Both the position numbers and the translations under genes were made by a program. Below are positions 10,477 to 21,086 of a DNA stretch of 64,000 bases, in pieces (the stretch's first letter is position 1; each line of letters begins with the position of its first letter). The notes below the pieces were generated by a model that worked only from the letters and a program-made list of their open reading frames with translations, was not told the origin of the DNA and searched no databases. Location: the NCBI GenBank assembly GCA_009801085.1, contig VNWV01000007.1, positions 372,001 through 436,000 of the forward strand, given 5' to 3'. The stretch comes from Lasiodiplodia sp. COLG20 (taxonomy: Eukaryota; Ascomycota; Dothideomycetes; Botryosphaeriales; Botryosphaeriaceae).

Positions 10477-13124
10477 ATGGCAGAAGCGATCACCATCCCT
10501 TCCCCGTCCGTGTTCCTCAGCTCCCCAGTGGAGGCCGCGCCTCAGCAACACCACCATCGCGACGACGCCAACCCCCCGCAGAGCTCGCCCAAACAGCGCC
10601 GCCCCTCCAAGACGCCCCGGGCGAAGCAACCAGACGGCGACGCGCCGCAAAATCCGTCGACCTCCCAAGCCGGCATCACCAAGCGCAAGCAGTCGAAGAG
10701 CAGGAATGGTATGCGACGCTTATCTCCCGCCCGATAAGCTTCGGCCCATCCAGCCGAGCAATGGCCCGGCCTCAGGCACCACGAGCTGACCGCGAGCGCA
10801 GGCTGCATCACCTGCAAGGCCAAACGGCTGAAGTGCGACGAGACGAAACCCACCTGCCAACAGTGCGCCCGCCGTAGCGTGACGTGCGGCGGCTACAAAA
10901 AGGACTTCAAATGGCGCCCCTTCGAGGAGGCCAACTTCACCGGATCGAAGCCGCAGCCTGCAAAACAACGTAAAGGTGCCGTCGTGATGCCTGTGGCGAT
11001 GAGATTGAACGTGTTGCTAACCGCGCGCAGGAACACCCCCGCTCGCTGACCAGGCGCGCCCAGCGCCAGCGAACCGCACCCCGCCAGCCCAGGAGCGCCC
11101 GCCGGCCGCTCCCGCACTCACCACTAGCCCCAACGATGTCCAGTTTCCCGTATCATCATCTTTCCCTGCAGCTTCGATGCCGCCCGCCTTCATGGACGTG
11201 CCGACCTCCTTCTTCCCCGCCCCGCCGCCCTCGCCCTTCCTGCTTCCCCCGGACGGCATGCCCATGCCCGACCCATTTGAGCCAAATGGGTCGACCGCAA
11301 GCACAGCGAGTATGTTCAACGATGCAGAGACCGTAGACACGATGCAGTCGGCGACTACGGCACCATCCAGTCTGTCATCAGGACGGTCTCCACGCCTTGT
11401 GGACCTGCTCTTACCAGGGACAGATTTGCACGCGCCCTCGCCCGAGTACCTCAGCTGGCGAGCGCAGTATCCCGACTCGCTCTACCAGCCCACCAGCTTC
11501 GACCCGCCGCCTCCCGACCCCATGGATGAGGACGACGTTGAAGAAGTTGCCCGCCAGCCCATCGTGAACCCGGACCATGAAGCCTGGGTTATGCGATTGC
11601 CGTCGCCAGTTCCCTCCGACTCTTCCAGCTCGTCGGGAGGCGCGACACCTCGGTCGGACCCGTTCAACATGCTGCTCCGTGAGCCAAGCTTGGCCATGGA
11701 CAGCCCGGAGCTCATGACGTGGCGTTTCGATCAGCAAACCTGCGGTATCCTCTCGGTAAAGGACGGCCCGACCGAGAACCCCTGGCGGACTCTGATATGG
11801 CCACTTGCCAAAGATTCTCCTGCCCTGTATCATGCCATTGCAGCCATGACCAATTTCCACACGTCCAAACACGAACCGCAGCTCAGGGTCCAAGGCATCG
11901 AGCACATGCGCACGAGCATCGAATCCCTGGCCACCGGTATCCAGAACATGCGTGTCGACACCGCGATTGCCACCACCCTTGCTCTTGCATTTTCTGAGTC
12001 GTGGGATCAGCACACGTCAACCGGCATTGACCACATCAAGGGTGCGAAGATCCTTGTTCATCAGGCTCTCATCAGGCATCAGCGGTCGCCGGTCCACGGA
12101 GACGAGCTCGCCAGGTTGAAGTTCCTCTGCAACACCTGGGTGTACATGGATGTCATAGCTCGACTCACGTCCGTGGATGAGGACGAGTCGAATGATTTCG
12201 ATGCCGTTGCGTCAATGTTTTCAGGTCCTTTCGAGTACGAGGCTCAGCTGGATCCGTTGATGGGGTGCGCCACGACGCTTTTCCCCATCGTAGGTCATGT
12301 GGCAAATCTGGTTCGCCGCGTTCGCCGAAGCGAGAGCAATTCACCGGCCGTCATTTCGCAGGCCATGGAGCTCAAGACGCAGCTGGAGGATTGGGTCCCG
12401 CAAGCCTTCTTCGAAGTGCCCGAAGACCCCACTTCTCAGATCCAGCACAGCCTCCAGACGGCCGAGGCCTACCGGTGGGCAACGCTGCTGTATCTCCATC
12501 AGGCAGTTCCCGAGATTCCGTCTCTTTCTTCGGCCGAGCTCGCAAAGAAAGTTCTCATCTATCTTGCGACAGTTCCATTAAGCTCTCGCGCCGTTATCGT
12601 CCACATCTACCCGCTCATGGCTGCGGGCTGTGAAGCAGCTACAGGGGAGGACCGCGAATGGGTGCGTCAGCGATGGGAGGCGATGAGCAGTCGCATGGTG
12701 ATCGGCATCATTGACCGGTGCCTTGACATCACGAAAGAGGTGTGGGTACGACGTGACGTGTATGCAGCGAGAATCCGACCGAAAGTCAAGGTTGCAACGA
12801 AGAGCAGCAATCCTCACAAGCGGGGAGCAAGCCCGAACGACGAAATGGCCGACGAGCCGGTGCGATGGAACGAAAACTACGTCGGCGCAAACAAAAGGCG
12901 TGCAACCATCGGCCCATTCGACATGCCAGCTGCAGCCAGTTTCCTGGAGCATAGGCGGGGCTCAACTGATTTCGGCACCGGTGTCGTCGACCGCGAGTTC
13001 ACTGTACGAGGTAGGCTCCATTGGCTGAGCGTGATGAAGGACTGGGGTTGGGAAGGTTAGCTTTGCTCTCTCAAACATGCATCCTGGAATAGTGGCTAAC
13101 GATGTTGTAGTTCTTCTTGGCTGA
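10477..13124 (+). CDS. Zn2Cys6 transcription factor with fungal-specific regulatory domain
   Basis: Exons 10477-10708, 10802-10969, 11031-13055 and 13111-13124 give 812 aa. The DNA-binding cluster is split by intron 1 and reads C79-x2-C82-x6-C89-x6-C96-x2-C99-x6-C106, followed by a basic GYKKDFKWRPFEE segment. A Pro/Ser-rich linker precedes a long helical regulatory domain with the look of the Fungal_trans_2 (DUF3468) group that includes Acr-2/ARCA-like regulators. I infer the last intron, because splicing at 13056-13110 changes the ending from WEG to WEVLLG, and the VLLG ending fits what I know of relatives better. An in-frame ATG at 10369 would add 36 residues; 10477 is preferred because the upstream residues look like leader sequence. 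The targets cannot be read from sequence. Confidence 0.85.
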
Positions 13125-14717
13125 TGGCGGCATTTCTTGGGGACTTGATGTCGTCCTTTCATCGTGTCTTCGTCTTTCACGCCACAGATGGCGGCCCAGT
13201 GCCGCTGTCGAATTTTCTTACACACTATAATATCTCACAGCGAAACCACAGCGTGACTATGGTTGTTGGTTGTCTTTGGGAAATGTCGAAAAATTTGCAG
13301 ATGACTTGTCTGCCGTATGGCGCGCTTTGGGGATTTTTCCTTTGGAACATCTTCTTTTGGGTTCGTGAATAGTTTCACCGGGTCACCATCGCTTCTGGAA
13401 CCTCTCAGCATATGGCGTGCATGATTTGTTGCATTCTTCCCCCCGAATTGTCTTGATAGGATTGATTTTGCGCTTCTTTCTTGCGGATTCGCTCCCGAGT
13501 GTTTTGTCTGCGCAAGATGACATGACGGAAACTCGACTTTCAGGAAAACGTTGCTTTTGGACAGAGAGACGGGGGGACATCATCGTATACGGCGCCATTG
13601 TTATTTTGGGGAAACACGCGGTGTTTTGTACGGGATTTCGCTTGCGGGTACTGCCACGTCTGGCTGCCAGAGGCCACCTGGTGTGTCTATGATCTCAGCA
13701 TTTCTGTTGTCATTTGGGAATCGGTATTTATGGGAATTGGGTTGACCGGCGTGCAAGGGCGTGGGTGTTTGGGAAAACATTTCGGGCAACGGGTTTCAAG
13801 AGAGAATGATTCTGGTACGAGAGAGGAGACATGATGAGTCGCGAGAACATGGATTGCTTCCTTTCCGGGTACCTTACTGCACTTTTCTTGGTGTCTTCCA
13901 GCCGGCAGGCAGGTTAGCTTCTTGTTGTTGGCAGCAATAGCCGTGGGTTCCTCGGAGCTCCGCCAGCCAGCGAGCCAGCCAGCTAGCTACTTGGGCGCGT
14001 GCGGGTGTAGTGCGTGTATGTGTAAAACGACTTTGAAAGAAAGAGAGAAAGAGGGAGGAGAGAGAGGGACTGGCGCCCTTTTTGTTGTTGCATTCCGTCA
14101 CACCTTCTTCTGCAGGCCAGACCAACGCTAAAATCAAGAAAGCCCGCGGGGGATGACCCCATCTTGAACAAGTATCACCTTATCCCTCGCACGACCGTCC
14201 CAGGAGAGGAGAAAGAACAAATGTCACACCACGAACCGCGCTGCAGACCGCGCGCGCGCCCGCCCGCGCATATCTCCGCGCCCACGCCACCACGACCACC
14301 GAATGTTGCAATATCTTCCCGCGTTCCTTCTAGATCTTCTCTTTCGCCCCCCGCCCCCAGTCCCGTATCTTGGTCTGTTCTCCGCACGGTTCCCATTCCA
14401 GACTTCCACCCGTTCGTACAACAGGTGCGCCTTGGGCGTCGGGCGGTCCGCAATTCGATTAGAAGCCAAGCCAAGGTTGGAGCACGTCCCCGAATCCGAA
14501 CATTCTTCTTCGGGATGCGGGGGAAGAGACGGAAATGGCGGCAGGATAGGGGAAGAAGAGCGGGCGGATGACGGCTGAAGGAGGAATACTCGAACGGGAA
14601 GCGATAAACTCGATTCAATTCTCCTTTTCCCCTCCTTCGAAAGGGCAAGTTCTGAGCTGGAAGACGCGGACGAGGGACCGAGGGCGGGGGTGAACGGACG
14701 ACGAGATGCAAAGACGC

Positions 14718-14747
14718 GCAGCCTGGCTGGGACGACAGCCAGGCTGC
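14718..14747. repeat. Perfect 12-bp inverted repeat with 6-nt spacer
   Basis: The arms GCAGCCTGGCTG (14718-14729) and CAGCCAGGCTGC (14736-14747) are exact reverse complements around GGACGA. As RNA this would be a very stable hairpin. It lies about 50 bp upstream of a TATA-like sequence in an otherwise empty gap. It is not followed by a T tract, and eukaryotic RNA polymerase II does not use such hairpins as terminators. Confidence 0.8.
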
Positions 14748-16338
14748 AGACAATTCTTTTTTTCGCTGTCTCTCCGGCTTAAAGGAGCGGATACAGATAT
14801 AAAACCCAGCGTTTGCGGGAGTCAGGTCAGTCAGTTGGTTTGGTTGGAGCTAAAGAGTCGAGAGATGACGGTGCCAAGATGGGATTGACTCCGTCGCGGG
14901 CCGTTTCACAGTGGTGGTATGTTTGATTGGATCGAGATTGTATTGGATTGAGATGGGAGTACAGACTACAATACCTTGAGGCCAAGGTCTGACGAGAGGA
15001 CTTTTTTTTCTTCTCGGAACTGTCTGCCAGCCTGTTGTCTGCTGTTTCTACAACCGGGTGTGTACTGGGGCTCTCAAACTCGCCCAATCATCAAGCACAG
15101 CCTCTGGATCAACAGTACAACACATCTTTCGAGCCCTATTCGCTACGGCACAGGAAGCCGGATGCTATCGCACGTGAAGGTTGGGCGCGGAGTTGGTTTG
15201 GGGTGTGCAGGCGGTCGGAAGCGGCAGAACTTAGGAAGGGATCAAATTTCCTAATCGGGATGAGGGCTCCACACCCCGGCCTCTTGGGACGGGCTCCTCT
15301 CGCAAATCCATGTCTAGCCTGGCTTGCCCCTCATCGCTTGTTTCGTCTGCTGGGCGATTGCGCCCGCCGTGGATATGGGACTCTTGGCACAGAACAGCAG
15401 CACTTTTGCGAACGCTTTGGCAAGGATTGAAGAGTGCCTAAACTCTACGATGGCTGAGCAAGGATGCAGGCCACGTAAAAGGCACGGTGCCGAAATGCAT
15501 GCGTTGGTCTCACATTAGCAACCATGGCCACATGCTCATATCTGTCCTCAGCGCAGCAAAAGCCGCTGTTATCCGCTGTTCTCTATCGCACACGGCCCCC
15601 CGTTGATCAGCCCCGATCCTTCCTCTCTGCCCTCGTCGACCCTGCTCCCCCGAGGACCCTGGATCTCGAGAAAATAGGCGAATCCTTATCAGTGCTTTAT
15701 GTATCGATCTACCCGTACCTGGGACAGTCCCCACCTCGTCGGGCGGCGGCTAACAAGCTCCACCCCCCGGGCCAACAGCATCCCTTCCCCCCCCCTGCTG
15801 CAATTTTGCTGCATTTAGAAAAATATTCCACTCCTCCTTGAGTTAACTCCGCTCCCAACTTAACGGTCCGTCTTGCCAGCCACGAGCGAACCGGCGCGAA
15901 TGCGTCGATAAGGCTATCGAGGCGCTTACGTTTCTGACGTGCTTGCCGTGAATGGGCCAGCAGCAGAAGGCGGATGATGACGAATGCGGGGCAGCACATG
16001 CTGCACACCTTGTCCGCCTGCCGCAGCGCCCGTCGGCGGGGTGCTTTTATCGAAGCTGTAAGCGTCGAGATATGGGTCCTGTACCGCCTGCTTCGGCCTG
16101 ATTGGTGCTTGTCCCCAGCTGTTACCAAACTATGCAGTGAGTATTTTGGCGGTTTGCGGATAGAGTATGCGCTTGTGCAGTTTCCGAATCATGGTGGAGG
16201 TCTGCCCCTCCTTCTACCCCTCTCCCTCACTCAACGGTGGGCTGCTGTAAGGCTTAGTATAAGAATGAGCTCGCCGTGCTTGGGTCCCTAATATTGTCAT
16301 CCGTCCATTGTCTTCATTTTGAGCCTTAGTCTACGAAA

Positions 16339-16530
16339 GTAAGTGGTTGCCTTTGTGGTGTTGATTCAACACCTTTTCCTAGACCTTATCGCACTCAGCC
16401 CTTATTCTGTACCCCTCTTCCTTGAGTATTGATCACTTTGGATATCCTGAAAGTCAATTGGAACCGCTAGAGCAGGTGCCAAAAAAAAAAAAAACAAGAT
16501 GAACGAAACTAACGTCGCCGCCATCAACAG
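16339..16530 (+). other. Probable 5' UTR intron of the cupin gene
   Basis: A strong donor GTAAGTGG starts at 16339. A branch-site-like ACTAAC lies at 16508-16513, followed by CAACAG ending at 16530, 35 nt before the cupin start codon. Removing the 192 nt also removes an upstream ATG at 16499 that would otherwise open a frame overlapping the cupin start. This is inferred from splice signals only. Confidence 0.5.
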
Positions 16531-16565
16531 AACCATATACCCACTACAACAAAACCACCGCAGCC

Positions 16566-17010
16566 ATGTCTCCCATCGCCATGACCCACTTCGCCAAGGC
16601 GCAGAGCACCTTCAAGCCCCCGCTCATCGCCAACGAGAACGCCTTCCTCGGCGACATTGCCACCTCGTAAGCTCCCATCCCGCCCTCATAACATACACCA
16701 CAACAAAACCAAAACGAAAAGAAATTAGCAAGACTGACAACACCACAGTGAGAAGAACGACCCCACCGCGCCCATCTCGGCGGGCTTCTACCGCCTGGAG
16801 AAGGGCACGCCGCTGGTGTACGAGTACACGTACCACGAGATGAAGATCATCGTCGACGGCTCGTTCGACATCTCCGACGAGGCCGGCAACAAGGTGCACG
16901 CCGTCGCCGGCGACGTCTTCTACTTCCCCAAGGGCTCCAAGATCACCTTCACCACCGACGACTTCGGCCTGGGCTTCTTCGTCGGCCAGAGGAAGGAGGG
17001 CGGTGCGTAA
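16566..17010 (+). CDS. Small cupin protein, EutQ-like
   Basis: Exons 16566-16666 and 16749-17010 give 120 aa. The intron splits a serine codon and is GT-AG. The protein is a single cupin barrel: FYRLEKGTPLVYEYTYHEMKII is the first strand set with a Tyr-His-Glu, then DGSFDISDEAGNKVHAVAGD, then DVFYFPKGSKITFTTDDFGLGFFV. This resembles small EutQ-like or ethanolamine-utilisation-type cupins found alone in many fungi. The reaction is unknown. Only part of the usual metal-binding set (a single His, with Glu) is obvious. No signal peptide is visible, so it is probably cytosolic. Confidence 0.85.
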
Positions 17011-17888
17011 ATCAGGTCCTGATGTTCTGTGGCGGGGGCGACAGGAAGGAGATGGGGGCAAAACAACGAGAGATTAAAGGGCGGGATTTGCGGTCGGCCT
17101 TGGAGGAAAAGAATTCGAGGCACGCACGCAAGCTCCGGCAGTCATCCCGCGTTTTGGGGGGGAGACCTGCTGGGTGCGTTTTTTTTCTTTTTACGGTGAT
17201 GATGGATGGTGTGGATTTTGTTTCTCCGCAGCTATTCCATTGGCGTGTCAAGAAAGCAGTATCTTACGATTAGAGAGATATCACATTGAATGAGTTTTTT
17301 AAAGCGTTTAATTCTTCCCTGATTGCAGACAGCAATGTCTAGTTCACTATTTCAAACCTGTGTTACCCTTGTTCTAGCTCATACAAACTTACCTGTATGT
17401 TCAGTCTTCCTAAACCATGACAAAACAAGGTATAAAGTGGCCAGTCGATCCGACGGAAAATAAATCCAACACGTCCTCAGTCGGCATGGTGCAGCAGCAA
17501 AAGCATAATAACAAAGGTGTAGCAGTCATTATAATCTTTTCTTAACCAGTTCCAAGAGCGTCTCAACAAGGTGAATAGGAGGAGGAAGAAACTACAGGCG
17601 TGAGATGTGGTATAGCGTAAACTTCGTCCAAGACCCCCTGCTCCGGCGCTGAGTAAAAATGACGAAGGTGCCTCTAGGATGCACGAATCCCTCTGATGAT
17701 GAACGAGAAGCCTCTCCCCCAAACAACCCCGCCGTAAGAACTGAAATCATGACACCCCTTTCGTTCCGCACATCCAGGTCCTGATCCTGCCTCTGAATCA
17801 TAAGATCGCACAGCCGTGAAAAGCTTGTCCGGGTCACCGCGTCAATGTTGGGTATGATGTTGTTGTCGTCTCCGCTCGTCGTCAGCTT
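17011..17888. other. Convergent 3' flanks
   Basis: The 3' regions of the cupin gene (plus strand) and CHS5 (minus strand) meet here. The stretch is AT-richer than the flanking genes, with a poly-T run near 17179. No open frame with recognisable content is present. Confidence 0.5.
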
Positions 17889-19275
17889 CTACAACGCGAC
17901 ATCCTGAAAACTGGCTACGCTTGGACTCGCACCAGCCTCGCTTTCGGGAGCTCCGGCCTCAAGCCTCTTCTCATCGCCCTCATCGGCAGGTGTCTCCGTG
18001 TTGGCATCCGATTCGTCTCCACTCGCCTCAGCATGACGAGGTGCCTCGGGCGTGAGCTCCCCTTCCCTGTCCGTTGGCTCTTCCGCCTCCGCTGCTGCGT
18101 CACCATTGGGCTTGGGTGAAGGATTCTTACTGTCTTCCTTTGGCGGCGGGGGCGGAGGCTGCTCTTCTTGAGCCGATTCATCGGGGGGCGGTTGTGCTTG
18201 TTGTTGTAGTTGCGATGGCGAAGAAACTGCTGCGTGAGTGTTGTTTGCACCATTCGGGGGTTCTTTGCGGACTTGCTCGGGCGTTGGAGGCGTGATCTCG
18301 GTGCGCGGGCTGGGCATGGGCGAGGGTCTCGAACCGGCCTGCACCATACTCTGACTCCGGCCGTGGCTGGGAAGGTTCTGCTGGCCAGAAGACGGGCCCA
18401 TCTGCCGCAGGCGCGGGTCGGCGTTGATGTAGTACTGGCGCACACCGACGATGCGGCCCTCGCGCTCGCAGCCCTTCACCCAGTCCGGCACGACCACAGG
18501 GATGTTCATCTCGACAGCCTTCTCCCATGCCGGACCGCGGCCTTCTGTGCAGACGAAGTGGGTCGTGTCGATGCGCACCTGGTCGATCATCTTCGCGCCG
18601 ATGCGCTCGATGGTCTGGGTGAGGCTCTCCTTGAGCTGGGCCGGCATGATGCCCGTGGTGACGGTGATGCCCGAGAGATCCGTCATCTTGTGGGTGCGCA
18701 CGGCCAGACGCTCGCTGCTGTAGGTGCCAGCCGAGGTGCGCAGGACCAGGTGGAAGACGTACTCAGTGTCGACAGCCAGACCAGAAATCTTTGTGCTCTG
18801 CATGCCCTTGGGCCGCGGGATGCTGCCGGCCTTGCTGCCGTTGCGGTACAGACTCAGGCTGCGCAGCTCGGCCGTGGCCAGCTGGATGGGATCCCACTCC
18901 AGCACGAGCGACGTCTGCGTGGCATTGCGGCAGCGGAGGACGGGCGGCTCGGGAGTGCGCGTGCCGAAGGTCTGGTAGATTTTGGACTGGAGCTGCTGGA
19001 AGGCCTGCTGGGCGGCTTGCTCAGACTGGTGATTGCGGGCGACGGTGATGTCGACAATGCTGCCCGAGGAGATGTCTGGCGGCAGGAGGATCGAGGGGAA
19101 TTCGATCTGGAACACGCGTCAGCCTTGGCTGGGAGTGCGGACAGCAACGTTGCAAGGAGAACGAGCGGAACGCGGGCGCAATTGCGGCAGGAGGGAGGCT
19201 TACCAGGCGCTTGTCCTCGGTCAGCAGGACAGCGACACCGGCATCGACCTTGCCGACGGTCAACGAGACCAGCAT
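17889..19275 (-). CDS. CHS5: CHS5-like exomer scaffold protein (FN3-BRCT)
   Basis: Exons 19275-19204 and 19106-17889 give 429 aa. The first exon encodes MLVSLTVGKVDAGVAVLLTE, the typical CHS5 start, which forms the dimerising N-terminal arm. A fibronectin type III domain follows at roughly 75-165 (PPVLRCRNATQTSLVLEWDP...), then a BRCT domain at roughly 168-260 (GITVTTGIMP..., THFVCTEGRGPAWEKAVEMN, VVVPDWVKGC). The remaining third is disordered, rich in Pro, Gln and Glu, as in other CHS5 proteins. In yeast CHS5 binds Arf1 and cargo adaptors to form exomer, which carries chitin synthase III and other cargo from the trans-Golgi to the plasma membrane. A long antisense frame over this gene is a composition artefact. 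Confidence 0.93.
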
Positions 19276-19720
19276 CGTGGGTGGGTGGGCGCGTGGGAGG
19301 CGAATGGGGTTGTGGTGATGCGGAGGATGGCTACCTGGAGATAGCACCGGCGCGCTGGGAAGTGACGAGCACCAGCCACGGCCGCTGGCCCGCGCGTCGC
19401 CGTACGTCGAGACCGCCGTGCCGCAAAAATAGCACGCCCACGCCCATGTCGGCGTCCCTGCGTCCTGCAGCCCGCTCCCCGTCTTATGTGCATCTTCTAT
19501 TCCTAATATTGACGTCGAAAAACAAAAGAAAACCACGTCGCTGGCCTGGGCCTGTCATTGAGTATACGTGAAGGTTGCACAATATGGTACACCTGAGAAC
19601 AGCCCGCTTGATGTCATGTGGACAGAAGTGCCCTCCCCACGTTGCACGCGCATCCAAGTTTCACCGTCGACCGTACTTGGCGCAACATGTTTCCGCCCGT
19701 GGATCCTAGCAAACAATCGC
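19276..19720. other. Intergenic region between CHS5 start and V-ATPase E 3' end
   Basis: This 445-bp stretch contains the CHS5 promoter (minus strand) and the 3' flank of the V-ATPase subunit gene. Nothing else is recognisable. Confidence 0.5.
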
Positions 19721-20539
19721 TCAGTCCTTGAACCTGCGGTTCTTGTTCTCGCCAAACAGCGTCGTCCTGATCGACGGCAGAGCATCGTGCTCCAGCAGCC
19801 GTAACCGCTCCTCAAACGTGTTGTTGATCTCGATCTTGCCGTTGCCGCCCACGATCGACACACCGCCGGTGCTGCACTAGCGTTAGTGAAGAGCCTGTCA
19901 TGCTCGAGCGGCAGCACTCACGATTCCTCGGGCAGAGGGTTGCTCTCGTCAACCTCGACCTTGGTCTCCTTGCCCGTCTTTTCCTTGTATTCCTTCTCGG
20001 CCTCGGTGATGGCCTTGCGCACGGCGTCCGAGTCGGCCTTGCGGGCGCGGACCTGGACCTTGGGCTCGTTCAGGTCGTAGAGGCCCTCGAGGATCAGGTT
20101 CTTGAGGGTGTTCTGGTATTTGGACGCATCGCTGGAGGCGTTGGTGAGCTTGGAGCGAGCCTGCTCGAACAGGTCGTCGAGCAGCTCCTGGCGGGCACCG
20201 AGCACGCGCAGGCGTGTCTTGTTGGCCACGGTGGAGCGGGTGATCTGCTGCGACATGGCGGCCTGCTTGAACTTCTTCTCGTAGCTCTGGTCGATGGACT
20301 GCGTCTCCTCGCGCACCAGCTTGCTCTTCTCAATGGCGAACTCCTCGTCGGCCTTGATCTGGATCTCCTTGGCCTTCTCCAGCGCCTCCTGGCGGATGAA
20401 GGCCGTCATCTTCTTGAGCTCACCGGCGACCTGCAGGGCGGGGCAGTCAGCTTGAGCTCGGCGGGCGGGCATGGCTGCGGGTGCGGTGAGCTGGGCAGCG
20501 ACGTACCTGGTCGTCGGACATGGCGTGGATCTGCGACAT
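19721..20539 (-). CDS. VMA4: V-type proton ATPase subunit E
   Basis: Exons 20539-20507, 20430-19922 and 19871-19721 give 230 aa, close to yeast Vma4 (233 aa). The first exon is only 11 codons (MSQIHAMSDDQ). The N-terminal half is a charged helix (VAGELKKMTAFIRQEALEKAKEI, then FAIEKSKLVREE), the stalk helix that pairs with subunit G. The C-terminal globular domain contains TRLRVLGARQELLDDLFEQA and ends in GGVSIVGGNGKIEINNTFEE then ERLRLLE, a signature of this family. It forms the peripheral stalk that links V1 to V0 and holds the catalytic head still while the vacuolar proton pump turns. It is divergent from the NIPA gene across a 547-bp shared promoter region. Confidence 0.95.
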
Positions 20540-21086
20540 GGCGGCGGTGGGAGCTGCGTCGAGCGGGCGGGCACAGATGGAGCTGGTTGGAGACGGGGAC
20601 GGTGGTGGGCGGGTGGGATGGCGGGTTTGAGGTGATGTTGATAGCGATGCTGGGCGCTGGAGCTGCGGGCGGTGATGCGCCCAGGCGTCCGAGCTTGGGC
20701 ACCTGTCCGCAGACTCGACCACGCATGCGGCTGCACCCCTGCAACGTCTCATACACCCGGCGTTAGCCCAAAAGCCCGCGCACGTCGCATCCTCTCCTTC
20801 GCCTTCGCTCGTTCTCAGTCTCGCAGTCGTCCAGCCCGCACGCTCTCTCCGCCCCCGTCGTGCAGCCGCCCTCGCGCCCGTCGCCGCCGCCGCCGATCGC
20901 TTGACGTCGACCCATCCCAGCCCTTCGTCTCGTGAGCGCGCCAGCTCTTGCGCCTCCAGCTAGCTCCCAGCATCAAGCCTGCTGCATGCGCCTCCGCCCG
21001 GCGCAGCGCCTCTGATCGATCGCATACAATACAGCATGCCTGTGCCCATCCGGTAGCCCAATCCACAGTCCGCACTCCGCGCAGCC
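20540..21086. promoter_or_regulatory. Shared divergent promoter region, V-ATPase E / NIPA gene
   Basis: A GC-rich 547-bp stretch lies between two start codons that point away from each other. It is pyrimidine-rich on the plus strand near 20800-20890, a common feature of strongly expressed fungal promoters. No TATA box stands out. Confidence 0.5.

Larger units (their letters stand above)
13125..16565. other. Long intergenic region (3.4 kb)
   Basis: This is the largest gene-free gap in the window. It holds low-complexity patches (a GCCAGC-rich stretch near 13965-13990, a GAGA-rich stretch near 14036-14070), a strong inverted repeat at 14718-14747 and a TATA-like GATATAAAA near 14796. The right end is the leader of the cupin gene. 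No open frame here carries a recognisable domain. A non-coding transcript starting near 14820 is possible but unsupported. Confidence 0.45.

Noticed and set aside
18210..19571. A 453-codon plus-strand open frame opposite CHS5
   Set aside because: It is antisense to a gene with clear FN3 and BRCT motifs. Its sequence is low-complexity and rich in Arg, Ala and His, typical of a GC-rich shadow frame.
19900..20766. A 288-codon plus-strand frame opposite the V-ATPase subunit E gene
   Set aside because: Leu/Gly/Asp-rich shadow of the real gene on the other strand; no start context or domain.
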